Of a stretch of 64,000 bases of DNA, positions 1 through 12,957 are shown in pieces (within the stretch, counting starts at the first letter, position 1; each line of letters begins with the position of its first letter). The position numbers and the translations under genes are program-made. The stretch lies in assembly GCA_008360975.2 (NCBI GenBank), contig CM039184.1:45455797-45519796 (forward strand), given 5' to 3'. The stretch is from Lichenostomus cassidix. Its lineage: Eukaryota > Chordata > Aves > Passeriformes > Meliphagidae. The notes below the pieces were generated by a model. That model searched no databases and was not told where the DNA came from. It worked only from the letters and a program-made list of their open reading frames with translations.

Positions 1-524
1 ATCTCAGCATTCCCACCTGTGGGGACAGAAGTGAAAAGGCACCCTTTGTGTTGCAGCTACAAACTCCAAGGTATACAAATGAGGCACTTTCTAGATGTAA
101 GGCGTGTTTTCTCAGCTCCTCACCACTACAACTTTCCTTGTACAATGGGAACAAAACAAATGCACCCCTTGTTCCAAAATCTGAGTGCGGTACATGCACA
201 TGGTTTAATGCTTGCTGCCATAGTAGTGGTTTATGACTTACTACATTTAGCCTGGTTCTTTGTAGCTACATTAATATATATTATTCTGCTTCACATGAGA
301 CTAAGTCTGGTTTTGATTAGGCTTGTAGAGAGCTGTCAGAAAGTCAGACTCGAGCAAATAAGCCCCTGTAGGTTCTCTTGGAAAAGCCCATAAAATGTCT
401 GCTGTTCATTTAAATTAGGCTCAAAAAGAAACACAAACCTGAAGGCTGCCGGTGTTTATACATTTGTTTAAGATTTTTTTTTTTCTTGTGGGGCAGAGAA
501 GGCTGGGAGAGGAGGGAATAAGCC

Positions 525-572
525 CTCTCTGACTAGGCTTATTCCCTTCTGGGAATAAGCCTAGTCAGAGAG
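525..572. repeat. Perfect 22-bp inverted repeat (hairpin)
   Basis: Left arm 525-546 and right arm 551-572 are exact reverse complements, with a four-base TTCT loop. The first 11 bases of the right arm (GGGAATAAGCC) also occur directly at 514-524, giving a third partial copy. No gene overlaps it. Confidence 0.95.
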
Positions 573-2474
573 CAGCCATGGGTCCAGAGCCTCACTCCTG
601 CACACAAAGCAAAGGAAAAACAGGCTTATGCAGGCAACCTGAGCTGTAGTATAAATCCCAACCATGAGCCAAAGCCCAGCAGTGGAGGAGCAGCACAACC
701 ACTTTGCAGCCATTTCTGAAACCATTCAGTTGTGGCAGTGGCTAAAGTGAGTTCTGAGAATACTTTCCCACATGTGGCTTGTTTAATCATAGTTTTTCTA
801 CACATCTCTGAGCCTCAGTTGAGGAAACCTTCCTGGGCAACAACCAGATGCCAAGACAAGATTTCCCGTGGCACCTGAGCACTTCCATGTCTATTTCAGG
901 TCTTCCCATGAGGCTGTCATCTGCAGAATGGTCCTGTCCTACACTCAGATGCCCCTGCATGCAGTAACATTTTGCCCTGCCAACCAACCCCTTTATCTTT
1001 AATTGTACTTTTATTTTCTTAAGTGCTCACTGCACTTATATACCTGCTATACACACCTAGCTTTAGCTGCCCGGGGTAAGGTTTTCAGCCTCAGCCAGGA
1101 TTATGACATTGCTCTGTTATCTTCAGCTCTCACTCTGTGCTGTCTGAAACTCTCCATACAGTTGGGTTTCCTTTGGAGGCATCGCCTGAGCCCCTGTCTC
1201 TGCCGTTTCTGAGCCAAGCAGGCTGGCTGCTCCCTGCCCCTCTCCCTTTCATGCATGCACATGTGGATCCTCAGCTCTCCCACACCCCTGACTCACACAT
1301 TCTCCATATGAAGATAATAGGCTCAAAACTTCATTTCTTTGCTCTGTCTCATCTGGGTCCCACTGGCTCCAGCATGTCTTTTCCCCATGTGCGGCTCCAT
1401 GGCTGTCCTCCAGAGCCTTCCTCCAGGCGCCTGCCTGCACGTTTTCCCTCCCAGCACTGTCTCTCAGGTTTTGGGGTCATGTCTCCTACTACTGGGTTGC
1501 TATAGATGCAGAATTGCCTCACGAAGCCTCTGGCTGCATGCTTTTTTCTGGGTGATTCACCTGACCACTGCACCCATGTGCACACATTGATTTTGCCTGC
1601 TCCTTCTGCTCGGCACTTTCTCAACATGTGTTTGGCCTCCCAAGCTGGGATAGAGGACAGGGACAACCACTGAGGTCCCTGAGTGGGTGCAGTGGGTGCA
1701 CCCTGGGGGGTGCCCAGGACCTCAACCAGCTGCTAGTCCTGACCTCTTCAGGGGTTAAATGAGCCCCGTCCCTGTAGGAGTGTCCCAGCCTTGAGGCTGC
1801 CACTCCAGCAGGTAGAGAGGACAGACTTCCCCAGGATTTTGATGACTGTAATTACTTAACAGTCAGAGAAAAAAACTTGGAGGTCCTGCACACCTGTGTC
1901 TTTGACCACTCTGGATCAGCATTTAAGCTCCCAACAGGGAAATTAGTACCTTGGAACCCAGAGGGAGAGAATTTCTCTTTCTCTTTTTACTGTCTGGCCA
2001 TCCACTCAAATGCTTACAGAGATGTGGTAGCTGCTGCATCTAAGCTACCAGAACAAAGTCCCCTGCTGCCCATTGCAGGGTCCTGGGGACAGTTTGGCAG
2101 TCTCTCAGTATTGAAACTTTCTCTTAATTGTTCTTATTGTTTTTAGCAGGAAAGTGGGAACACACTGGTTGGCTCTACAGGGCAAGTGACAGGTAATGCC
2201 CTCCATTCGATCCAAACGTCTCCTCCCTACTACATCAGGGTCAGGCTGCATTTGGCTGAACACACACATGGTAATTGTAGAAAGCAGTTAATAGGCACAA
2301 AGCATTATCTATGTCTTATCTAGTGTTAGCATTTGATTAATTGTTCCGAAAGACTGAGGCTTTTCAGACTTTCATTTTAATTAGGAGGAACAGTTGCCAA
2401 AAGCAATTTCTCTCAGGCAACTTTCACCATTTGTTGAAGTATTCACTTATCTGATATTATTCCAAGGCCAGGTT

Positions 2475-2510
2475 AAAAAACAAACAAACAAACAAAACAA
2501 AACAAAAAAA
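2475..2510. repeat. A-rich CAAA/CAAAA simple repeat
   Basis: Low-complexity run of A interrupted by C every four to five bases. It may be an old retroelement tail or plain slippage; no element body was recognised next to it. Confidence 0.85.
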
Positions 2511-5500
2511 CCCACCACCCTATAAGAACAGCCCATCTGGTCAAATTCTGAGAAGTCTCCTAGACAGCAGCTAGGGGGGAAGAGTTTGCCTTGGGAAAAA
2601 TCTCCTGTTGGTGGCCCAGCTGAATCTCCCAAGCAGCTTTGTTCCCTGTGTGCACTCTATGCTTCAGGGAGATAAGGAGGAAGCTACTTTTAAGCCTGTG
2701 CAAAAATAAGGGAAAAGTGTACAATTACCTTCTAGAAAGTTTAAAGGCCCACATATTTCAGGGGTGACCTAAGAAGGCTCTTAGTGTAAGAGGCAATCTG
2801 CCTTTTGATCATATTCCCTCTAATCCTCCCTCCCGCCTTTATTACTCATAGGAATTTGTGCATGTAAACACTCATCCAGATGCCTGGGTTGTTTTTATTT
2901 ATCCTAGATGACAGAGCTGTTCTAAGTGCACAATACTCAGGCACAGAGAGTGATTGATGCTGTGCAGCAGGAGGGTGGATGGGTCCACAGCCAGCTCACG
3001 GGACTAGGGGAGCACATTGCACCAAGCAGTGGTAATGGTAAGGCTGCATCTGCTTTGCAGACACACCACTTGTGAAATCCAGCCCTGCTGCACACGAGGT
3101 AAGAAAATGTCCCTGACCCAAATATTTTAGTCTGAGAGCTGTACAGTAAATGAATTGTGGAGGAAGAGCCATGAGAACAACTAACCACATCTTGTGGGTG
3201 CACAGATATTTAGATATATTAACAGGGTGTTTCAGTGAGAGAGGCAGCCCCCTATACGTTGACTGCTTGGTTATTACTGGTTCCACGATTCAGACATGAT
3301 TCACACTGGTTGCATGATCATCCCTAGTCTGAGGCAAGTTCCATCCAACCAAGGGAACAGACTTCAAAGCTCTGGATGACCCAAGACTTACAGATAAACA
3401 GCACAAATCCAGATATTTTTAGAAGGATATTTTATCTGTGACAAGTGCCATACATCTATTGTGGAGATGCCTATGAAGGCCCTCAGAAAATTTAAGAGGT
3501 GGGCAAATATGACTGAGAAAAAAATTATGTCTCAATAAATGAGAGCCATGTCATCAACAAATCAAAATGCAAGGTTAGTTGATTTATAAAATATTTCAAT
3601 GGTATTTAAAGCTCTTGCTGCAAACCATCGGGTACATAAGTTCCATTCTTTTCATGAGGACTTTCTAGTATTTCATTCTATTAATACTGACAGAGACCCA
3701 TCCATTGAATGGTTGCCTATATTTCAACAAGTTTATAGTGATACTCTTCACATTTTTTTTTTCTCTGGGCAAAGTGGACACAAATACAGCTAAATAAGAT
3801 ATATTTTCTTTTGCATCATCAAGCTCCAGGCAGCTCCCTTGAAACTTTGTATATGGCTGGTTACTAAACTCTGTTCAGGCAGCTTAATGCAAAGCATCAC
3901 CGTGCAGTAATTTTTAGCAATAGAGGAACACACCATGATGCATTATGGCATTCACAGACATCATTGTCATAGTATGTGTGCAAATGGATGTCGAGAGTTC
4001 AGAATTTCTAAAACCACCGTGCCATTCATATGAAAAGCATTTAGACATGGTAAATCAAGAGCCCACAAAAAAAGGATTATGTTCTAGGGGGAAAAAGACT
4101 CATCAGTTTGAAACAACTGAGGATAATAAAGCTTATTAATTGTTCACAGATATCGAGCTGCTTCCAACAGAGACACCACAATGCCAAAATGAAACTGAAA
4201 TACATATGATACAAAGTTTTTGTCAGGCCTTCTCCTAAATACTGAGCACCATTTCTAGTCATCTGTGCTCAAGTAAGATGGACTGAAACAAAAATACACC
4301 TAGAGCCACCCAAAAAGGATAATCAAGGGAATGAAAAACCTCTCTTTAGAGGAGATGGAAAGATTTGTTTTTAGTCTGGAGAAACAAAAACTAGGAGAAA
4401 AGATGATTGCTCTTATCAGTAGGGCAAATACCAAAGGCAAGAACAAGAACTTGTGAAGATAATCATATTGGCTGAAGAACAAAGAGATATAGTCTGGAAA
4501 TGAATAAATTTGGGCTGGAATTCAGAAGAAAACTTCCAAGCATTAGAGATGTGACATTCTGGGATAACACTGCAATAAAAGATAGAGCATGGTGCAAAAC
4601 AAACTTTCTTTTAAAACAGTAATTAATAAGATTAAGAACATGATTATCCAAACCAGTTGCTGTGACAGCAAGGTTCCATCCAGCTGTATCCTGATGGTTC
4701 AGCAGGTGCAATTGACTCTGTCTTTGGTTAGAAAATGAATAGAAGATGCAGCTAAAAGCAGGGAGTACATTCCTGATTCAGAGACTTTGCAGAATTCATT
4801 AGAAAAACTAATGCATCTAAAAAATCTATTTCAGTCATAGACAAAGGGAAGAGTAGAGCAACTTGCCAGTCAGCCATACCAACTGACCAAACAGAATATA
4901 GCAATTTTGCGAGCTGCCTTTTTCTTGGACTAGGAAAGAACTGGAAGTAATTTTGAGAGGACAAATGTTAAGAGCAGTTGATTTTCAATCTCAATTTCAG
5001 TTTGGGATTTGTTTTAATAAAAGTTCTTAGAGAAGATTGGTCAGACTATAACCAGATAAATACCATTCACTTTGGAAAGACTCATTAATTTAATTTTGAA
5101 AAATTGACCCCCAAAAAACCTAAATTCAGTTTCTCCAATAATGGATTGATAGTGATATTCACCTTACAACCCATATGTCAGGATTTTCACATCCTTATCA
5201 GGCAATAAACTTCAATAGTTCAATCAGCAAGCTAATTCCCCATTTAACATCTGTTGATACTTCTCAGATCTGTGGCTATTATACATTTATTTGCAAACCT
5301 CACTTTAGCAACCAGCTTTTAAAACTGCAGTTGAAAACCTGATTTTTCTGTTCTTAAGGCAATAGTGCCATCTCGTGGGAAATATTCAGCTTTGTTTCCC
5401 ATGTTGGGCAAAGTAGCCTGGAGCTTTTCTTAGACAAACAATTCCTCAAGAAAATGAGATATTGTTTGTTGGGTTTTTTCTTCCTAAGTTGGCTCCCTCG

Positions 5501-6424
5501 GGTTTACACACAAACTTTCATCTAAAATGCCCACTAGCTCTTTCTAGTCACTATGGTAAAGTTTCATAAGGCTTTTTCTCTGCTCCATGCACATCTTAAC
5601 CCTGCTCCTCCTGTCAATATTTTCAGATCATTTTATCTGAATTTGTGCCTCTTTTTAATTGTTTTTTCTCTCAATCTCTGCAGAGCAAAAACACAAACAG
5701 CATCTCACATGCCAGAGAGCACCAGGCACCTTTTCACATTTAAAATGCTGTCTGTCCTGCAGAGGGAAAGCAATGAGGATGCATCTATTTTTTCTACAAG
5801 CAGTGGAAAAAGTGTGCCAAGAACAAAACACTTTCATCTAGAGAGCTCCATGTTCATGGCTCCTTGGTAAAGATGAAAACTGATGGACCCAAATCAGGTT
5901 CCTTTCACAGAAAGTAGGTTTAGACAGAAACAGGATGCCTATTTCAGATTCCAGCATTTTCTGCAAGGCTTTTCCTACCATTGTGCTGATGTTCTTTGAC
6001 TCCTCAAAGGCTTTAAGCACTCTCCCACCAAAATCACAGCAGGCTGTGACCTCATCTGGGCACTGGTCAACCTTCTTTGTAAGCAAATCAAGGTAAATCT
6101 CAGCACTCTTCTTTTTGCTAGTTCCCTGATCAAGATGATAAGTTATGGAGCCATCAGATAGATATTGACCAGAAATAGGAATTACATAGGATTCATATAT
6201 TCACAGCAAGTTTCCTTTTGCAGTCTGCATTCACTGGTTCAAGACATGCTCAAGAATGAATCCCAGGCTGGTATTTTGATTGGTATTAACCACACAATGG
6301 TTTTCCTACTATTGTATTAAATAGTCTAACTTTGTATTAAAGAAATGAAAACCTGTTTGTTAGAGCCTTTGTTCAGCATTACCAATGAAGCCAAGCCATA
6401 AAAAACTGTAAATTGTTACCTTCA

Positions 6425-6487
6425 CTTATAATACTGGCAAGAGCACACAAGATTTGCATTCGTATTTTATAATACCAGTATTATAAG
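6425..6487. repeat. 13-bp inverted repeat
   Basis: CTTATAATACTGG at 6425-6437 is matched exactly by its reverse complement at 6475-6487, separated by 37 bases. The right arm overlaps a second shorter palindrome centred on the CCAG. AT-rich context makes chance occurrence quite possible. Confidence 0.7.
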
Positions 6488-8363
6488 ATGAAACTGTCAC
6501 ACCTATCTATTTCTGTCTTCCTGTATGAGGCTGTAGCCTGTTTCCCTGAACTGTTATATATGTAGTGTAAGACAAACATGCATTCCCAAGCCTAAAATTC
6601 TTGTGGTACCAATCAAAAATAGCTGATAAAGTTGAAAGGGTATTTAATTCTGATGGTACTTTCACGGGATGATAAACTTTTGCAATACGTAAATGCATCT
6701 AAGAGTAAAGTTCAAAGGATCCAGTCCTGGGGAATGTACATGCATATTTCTTTCAGGGAGCATTTTGACAATTTTCGCCCTTCACATTCACTTTCTTCAG
6801 GCTGTGGAGTATTTTTACCTTAACTTACCACTCATCTCCAAGTGTCTTCCTACAAGACAACCAGCATCCCAGCTCACTGCCAGCTGAGACTAGGTGAGAG
6901 GACTCCACCAATCTGCTGCTCTCAACTTTGTCTCCTATCCTGGGAAAATCTAGCTAAGATAATTTTTGAATTTAAATCTTCATTGTGCAGTAGCAAATTT
7001 AGCTGAACCATACAGCCTCAACATCTGCTAACTCTGCACAAGTCTCTATAATTTTGAACTGTACACATTGAAGAACAAAGACTGCAGGTAATGTGATGAT
7101 ATTGTATTTTCTCTGAAATAGGTTATAAAATATCCACATATTTAGACTGGCTCTGAGAAAGCCTTTGAGTTGAGACAGACAACATCAACATTCAAAGGGC
7201 TGGCATGCAAGAGAAATTCTCCAGCAATCTCAAAATCCCTCATAAACATGTTCTGCATGAACACCTTGGCCTAAACATGGTACTCCCTTACATTCTGTGC
7301 AGTCTCATTCCTGCCAGTTCAATCTGCAAAGAGTTTGAATTGGCTCAAAATCTAGCCTTCTCTTTCCTGATATTAACACTTTGACCATGATCATACTGTT
7401 CTAAAACTATCTTGTAATATAAGTCTGACTGGCTTTTTGTCATCCATTAGAATTCACTCTCATTGTTTCTACTTTGCTGTATTTATATGTGGCATTATCT
7501 AGGTTTGTGATTTAGAGAAGAAGAAGAAAAAATCTTACTTAAGATTTTAAAAACTCATTAAAATAGCAGATCATCAATTTCACAATCATGATCCATTCTT
7601 CATTGTCTTACAAGCAATTACAGATTCCTTTTTTAGATGTGATTTTGCATTTTTTGGTTAATGCCATACAATCTTTATTGGTTATGCATTCTCCGCACTG
7701 CTGTCCCATGGACAAAAAGCAGCACAGGAGCTGTTAGTGTCTAACTTGACAACAAAAAGAACCTTCTACCTGATAAATAGATTTAATTGGCTATAAATAA
7801 GCTGTGCAGGCAACCAGTACAAAATAGTATATTGCAGAAAAAAAGACTAGGGACTGCAACGTACAACTGGGTAGAACAAGGTTTGTTTAGCTGTTACCAT
7901 GCTGTGGACTAACCTTCTATTTTTCTGAAAACAATGTGCTCAACTCTGAAGCATTATGAAAAATAAAAATAATCCTAGAGCTGTTTTCTCACTACCAAAC
8001 AAGCCATTGGCTGCCATTTCATTGGTTTTCTTCTCTACTTTGAGACTAAATAGTTCTCAGGTACTTGTTGGGGGAGTAAGGTTAAATCATCCACCAACTA
8101 CTGTGTATTTGTCTTATGGCAATTTTAGATCTTTAGGAATACAGGTTCCTAGTGGCATCACAAGTGTGTGCAAGTCTGGAACTACTCTGTTTTTCATACT
8201 TGTCAAGAAAAACATTTGTTCTTCCATGTAGTCTTAGCTTTCCCACAGTTGGACGGGAAAATATTTTCCCTAACACAGGCACGTCTTTGTAATTATATGC
8301 AGAAGACAAACATACACCTAATTTTTTAAAAAACTACATCTCTTTAGTTCTTGGTAATTACAA

Positions 8364-8393
8364 GGTTTTGAGAATTTTTTTTTTCTCAAAACC
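8364..8393. repeat. 11-bp inverted repeat with T8 loop
   Basis: GGTTTTGAGAA at 8364-8374 is matched by its exact reverse complement at 8383-8393, with eight T residues between. It resembles a stem with a homopolymer loop; no gene is nearby. Confidence 0.75.
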
Positions 8394-9323
8394 ATGCTCA
8401 GGATATCTGATTGTCTTCTCTTGCCACACAGGTTGCAGTTGCTCCGTTTTTCCAGTACTGTGGTGATTTGAGTCATGAGATCATTGCTGACACATGAAGG
8501 TTTACTCCAAGATCCACAGTTGTGACCAACAATCAGGCTCTTAAAAGAGAAAATATATTATTTTGTATTTTCTCTTGTGCCTTTCTTAGACAATGAGAAA
8601 GTACACCATACATGTGCATGTGCCATTGTGCCCCAAGTTCATTCAGAGTGGGTCTGTGAATGACTCCCCGTGTACAGGACCTCATTTTGCTTTTGTTGGT
8701 TACTAATGGGCCTAATTCCAATGAAAATACATCTGTAGACCAGAGTCAACTCATGGGAACCAAAGCTAAAGTCTGCCTGAAATCTGATCCCATGCCAAAG
8801 AGCCTTGTGCCAAAGTCTTAAGCCACACAAGTAGAGAGAAAGTGCAAAGACGTGTAAATCTGCAAAAGATCCTTGGAAAGGAATCACAAAATATGTTCCT
8901 GTAACTTAATTTCAAGGATTAAATAGTTTCAGCGCTAATAAAAATATATTTGTTCATGTTATTACAGTAGTACTAATGAGCCATCCTGTTCCAGGGTATA
9001 GAGTAAGTAAGAGGACATAGAATTTTCCCTCCTTATATTCCAAAATTGTGGAGACTAATCTGGGGAAAGCTCCCCATACCTTTGAAGCATCAGGTATTGA
9101 CTGGAATGAGACAGTGGAGTTGGCAAATTACGTATCAGCTCTGTTATGACATTTTCTGTGTAAAAGCACAAAGACCCAAGCAGTCACTTGTGTGGCTTGT
9201 ACTAAAGGCTAGTCCTGCAGATCTTGTTCTGAGAGACACTATCAGTTCTCTCAAAAATAAAAATGTTGATATTAAAATAAACATCTACAATGGGAACAAA
9301 CTATTTAAAGTGCCAGAATAAAA

Positions 9324-11445
9324 TCACAGAATCACAGAATGGTTTGAGTTGGAAGGGACCTTAAGGATTGTCTAGTTCCAACTCCTCTGCCATGGGCAGG
9401 GACACCTTTCACTAGACTAGCCAACCTGTCCTTGAACACTCCCAGGGATGGGTGTCAACAACTTCTGTGAACAACTTGTTTCAGTGCCTCATCACCCTCA
9501 CAGGAAAGTATTTCTTCCTAAAAGCTAATATAAACCTATCCTCTTTCATTTTAATGCCATTCTACCTTGTCATATCACATGCCCTTGTAAAAAGTCCCTC
9601 TCCACCTCTCTTGTAGGCCTGCCTTAGGTACAGGAAGATGCTATAAGGTCTCTCCAGAGCCTTCTCTTCTCCAGGCTGAACAACCACAATTTTCTGAGAC
9701 TGTCTTCATAGGAGAGGTTCTCCAGCCCTCTGATTATCTTGATGGCCCTCCTCTAGACTCGCTCCAGCATCTCAACATCTTTCCTGGGTTGGGGCCTCTG
9801 CATTCATCCAGGCAGGTCTCAAGAGCAGAGGGATCAAACCACCTCCCTCCATCTACTGGTCCTGCTTCTTTTGATGCAGCCCAGGAAGTGATTTGCAATC
9901 ACATTTGTGAGTCACTGCTGCCCTTGAGCTTTTTGTCCACAAACACCTCCAAGTCCTTCTCCCCAGGGTTAGTCTTGACCCATTCGCTGTGGCAACACAG
10001 ATTCTTTCCCATGGGAATTTTCTCTTCCTCTTCCTGTGTTTTTATAAATAAAGTTTTAATGTTATTGAAACAGTCTTTGGAAGATAGGAGGTTCCAGCCT
10101 GGCCAATGAGCTTAGGGGGAGGTTTTGAAAAGGCCCAATCCGAATGACCTGTGAAAGTCAATGTAAGTTTTTAAAATAATTAATAAATTCAGAATACTGT
10201 TCACCTGAGAATCTGTCTGGACTCTTCACTCCGCTAGCGGTTCAACAGTGACACATTCTCCACCCAGCTTATATTTGTGCTTGGGATTGCCCAAGTCCAG
10301 GGGAAAGACTTTGTACTTGGCCTTGTTGAACCCCAAGAGGTTCACCCACGCCCACCTTTCAAGCTTGTCCAGATCCCTATGGATGGCATCCTTCCCATCC
10401 AGCATATTGACCACACTGCACAGTTTGGCGTCACCAGTAAACTTGCTGAAGAGGCACAGTTCCACTGTCCATGCCACCAACAGTTATTAAACAGTGCCAG
10501 TTCCAATACCAACCCCTGAGGAAGGCCACTTCTCACTGGTCTCCACATAGACATTGAACCATTGAAAGCAACTCTGAGTATAACCATCCAGGCAGTTTTT
10601 CTGCCCACCATCAGTCTCTCCAGTTTACAGAAAAAGATGTCATGCAGGACAATGTTAAATGCTTTGCACAAGTCCACATAGATAACGTGTTGCCCTTTCC
10701 TCATCCGTCACTGCTGTAGCCCCACTGTAGAAAGCCACCAGTTCTATCCAGCATCACTTGCCTTTAGTGAAGTCATGTTGGCTGTCATCAATCACCTCAT
10801 CATTTTCCACCAGCTTAAACATAGCTTCCAAGAGGATCTGCTCCACAACCTTGCCAGGCACTGAGGTGAGACTGACCAGCCTGTAGTTGCCTGGGTCTTC
10901 TTTACTTCTGTTTTTAATAATGGGGGTTATGTTTCCCCTTTTCCAGCCAATGGGAACACCATGGGAATGCCATGGCCTATAAAATACGATTGATAATGGC
11001 TTAACCACTTCCTTGACCAATTCCTGCAGATGTCATAGACTTGTGTACCTTCAGCCTCCTTAGATGTTCTTCATACTCATTGTTCTCCTACAGCAGACAC
11101 TTCTTTATTCTTTAAATCCTTGATTTCAACTTTGGCAACATGGCTGGAGCACTTGCTAGTGAAGACTGAGGCAAAAAAGTCATTGAATACCTCATTCTTC
11201 TCCATATCCCTTCCTGACAGGGCCCATGTTTTTCCCCAGTGTTTCTTTTATTGCTGATGCACCTAAAGGAGCATTTTCCCCACACTACCTGGTTGTTTTT
11301 AGAATAGAGGCATTTAAGCTGGGCAGCTGGCAAAGCTAACTTTCTGCCTGGAGTGGCTGGAATGCCTTGGTGTTGTTCCTTCAGGTGCTCTCCACTGACC
11401 AACACACCTTCTCCAGGCACCAGCCATCTCTTTCTGGCTCAGACG
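9324..11445 (-). mobile_element. CR1 LINE, minus strand, long but degraded
   Basis: The left edge carries the reverse complement of the avian CR1 3' end (AATCACAGAATCACAGAATGG followed by text typical of its 3'UTR). Going right, the minus strand reads into ORF2 reverse transcriptase. Fragments include a KAFNIVLHD-like segment and SGLPQG at 10342-10704, a DAKLCSVV segment (the YADD/FADD-type block, degraded) and DAIHRDLDKLERWA at 10226-10480, and a GNYRLVSLTSVPGKVVEQI segment at 10754-11020. Frames are broken by shifts and stops, so it is not active. Compared with the remembered CR1 consensus, the central part of ORF2 is missing near 11295-11300, and the 5' end is absent. A foreign insertion splits it at about 9986-10253. 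Confidence 0.93.
9986..10253. mobile_element. LTR-like insertion inside the CR1
   Basis: The CR1 text runs to CATTC at 9981-9985 and resumes at CATTC, 10254-10258, continuing with CACCCAGC and the usual CR1 sequence. The roughly 265 bases between do not belong to CR1. The insert starts close to TGTGGCAACA, ends GTGACA (TG...CA ends), and has an AATAAA near 10048. These are features of a short solo LTR flanked by a target duplication. The exact boundary is uncertain by a few bases, and the family is not recognised. No internal retroviral genes are present. Confidence 0.5.
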
Positions 11446-12858
11446 TTTAATTGGTATGAGTGGGATGGCAGGGCATCCCACATCTTATCACTGTTAAATC
11501 TCTTCAGGTCTCTAATTTTAACACTTAAAATGCAATAAATGCCCACAATGAGAGATAACTGGACAGGATTTTTTTCACTGTATTCACAACAATTACTAAT
11601 CTATCAATCCGGTATGAAAGCCCATTAAGTATGACACTGAAGAGGCCTCAGACAAATATTTCAAGCCTACAAATACTCAGTGGCACACTTTCAAAATACT
11701 TCTAGAGTCAAACTACAAATTTTTATTATATTAATTTCTAAGTAACAATGTATTTAAACAAGGACTATTACTGCCTTGCTGAAGCACGCATGCATGCATT
11801 CATACATCAGTGTAAATAAAGCCCAGGGGATTGCTGGAGTATTGGCATTTTATGACTGTTCTGTGCAACTTCTGCAATGTAGTTCAAAAATTCAGTTTAT
11901 CATGATGATATATTTAAAAGGCTGCTGTGTGAGACTGGTGCATCCTAAGATTATCACTATTTTCTAAAATTGTAAATAAGCACCAATTGATTACATTGTT
12001 TTCGAGTACCAGTTAACCTCAACATTCTGCAACATTCACCATTTAGGTTATATTAAACATCCTATTAAGATAAACTGCATCATTTAGAATCTGTGGAAAG
12101 CAAACATTCCAGATGCAATAATTCTATCTCCACCTGCAAGATTACATCATGGGTTCCTGAGAGCTTTGCAAATTTTGCCTAATGATTCTGTACTGCATGC
12201 ACTTTTTTTTAATCAAAAGATTTTAGTTTCTAAAATCATAAATTCTTTATCGTTCTATAATTATAAATAATATACTTCTATAATTATAATTATTCTATAA
12301 TTCTAAAAAACACACTGAACACAAACTCCATTTGAAGTGACAAGTGCCATTCACATTATTGAGAGATTTGAGGTATTCCTGAAGAGAAAAGGCACCAGCA
12401 AAGTTGTTGGATCCAGATGTACTGCAGGACAGGAACATGTTCAGTTAGCAGCCTATGGAAGAAAAAGGTACATTTCAGTACAACTGTATTTTCTAAATCT
12501 CTAAATTGGGTTAGCGTCAAGATAAGCACACATTCATACTGCCTGAAATCCCTCACTTCACTGTCTCCACTTAGCTATCTCTCTGGAATTTGAAAGGCAT
12601 GGAGCCAGCAGCTGTGCAACAGCAAACTGTCTCTTGTGTAGGGAAGGGAGCAAGTTTTACTTTCTACAGCACTGGCCACAGTGAAGACAACCAGCAGAGA
12701 GAACCATGACAGAGGTCCATGTACAGTGAAAAAAAAAGTGCTCCTCCAAGTCAGAAATCCCAGCCTTTCTCCATACATAAAAAAGGGCGACCCATTTTCA
12801 AAATAAGACTTTGACAAGTAGATGTTCAGCATGTTATTTTGTTTCTTTGTTCAACCGT
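11446..12858. other. SPATA18 3' flank and possible 3'UTR
   Basis: No coding exon was confirmed. A minus-strand AATAAA reads at 11722-11727, far downstream of the predicted SPATA18 stop; no closer canonical signal was found by eye, so the 3'UTR end is unresolved. AT-rich repeats occupy 12244-12305. Confidence 0.4.
12244..12305. repeat. AT-rich degenerate tandem repeat
   Basis: Repeated TTCTATAATTA-like units, with the motif TATAATTATAA recurring at irregular spacing. It lies in the SPATA18 3' flank. Confidence 0.7.
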
Positions 12859-12957
12859 TCAAGGGCTTAATGCGAAACCATGAGTCATTAGGAACCAACA
12901 TGCCCACTGACCTGGAGTTTTAAACCTCACTGTTGAAAGACTGCGGCTTCGAGCCAC
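12859..12957 (-). CDS. SPATA18: SPATA18 exon 12, predicted terminal exon
   Basis: Acceptor GTCTTGCAG in phase 0. It encodes [16 protein letters not shown] and continues open to TGA at 12859-12861. The RSRSLS start fits the RS-rich tail. A possible donor (CCAG|GTCAGT) after TPG means a further exon is possible, and the last 15 or so residues resemble nothing I know. Confidence 0.6.
   Translation of the reverse strand: MARSRSLSTVRFKTPGQWACWFLMTHGFALSP

Larger units (their letters stand above)
1..9323. other. Intergenic region beyond the SPATA18 3' end
   Basis: No exon with a recognisable protein, splice signals and open frame was found on either strand. Open frames here are short, lack homology I recognise and look like chance. 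The stretch 1100-1810 is richer in G+C than its surroundings but carries no coding signal. Small features inside are listed separately: a perfect hairpin at 525-572, a CAAA-type simple repeat at 2475-2510, and inverted repeats near 6.4 and 8.4 kb. In human the next gene beyond SPATA18 on this side is USP46; no USP46 exon was seen. Confidence 0.6.

Noticed and set aside
1137..1666. Overlapping frames of about 100-120 codons on both strands
   Set aside because: The region is GC-richer, so frames are longer by chance. No domain, splice pair or repeat family was recognised.
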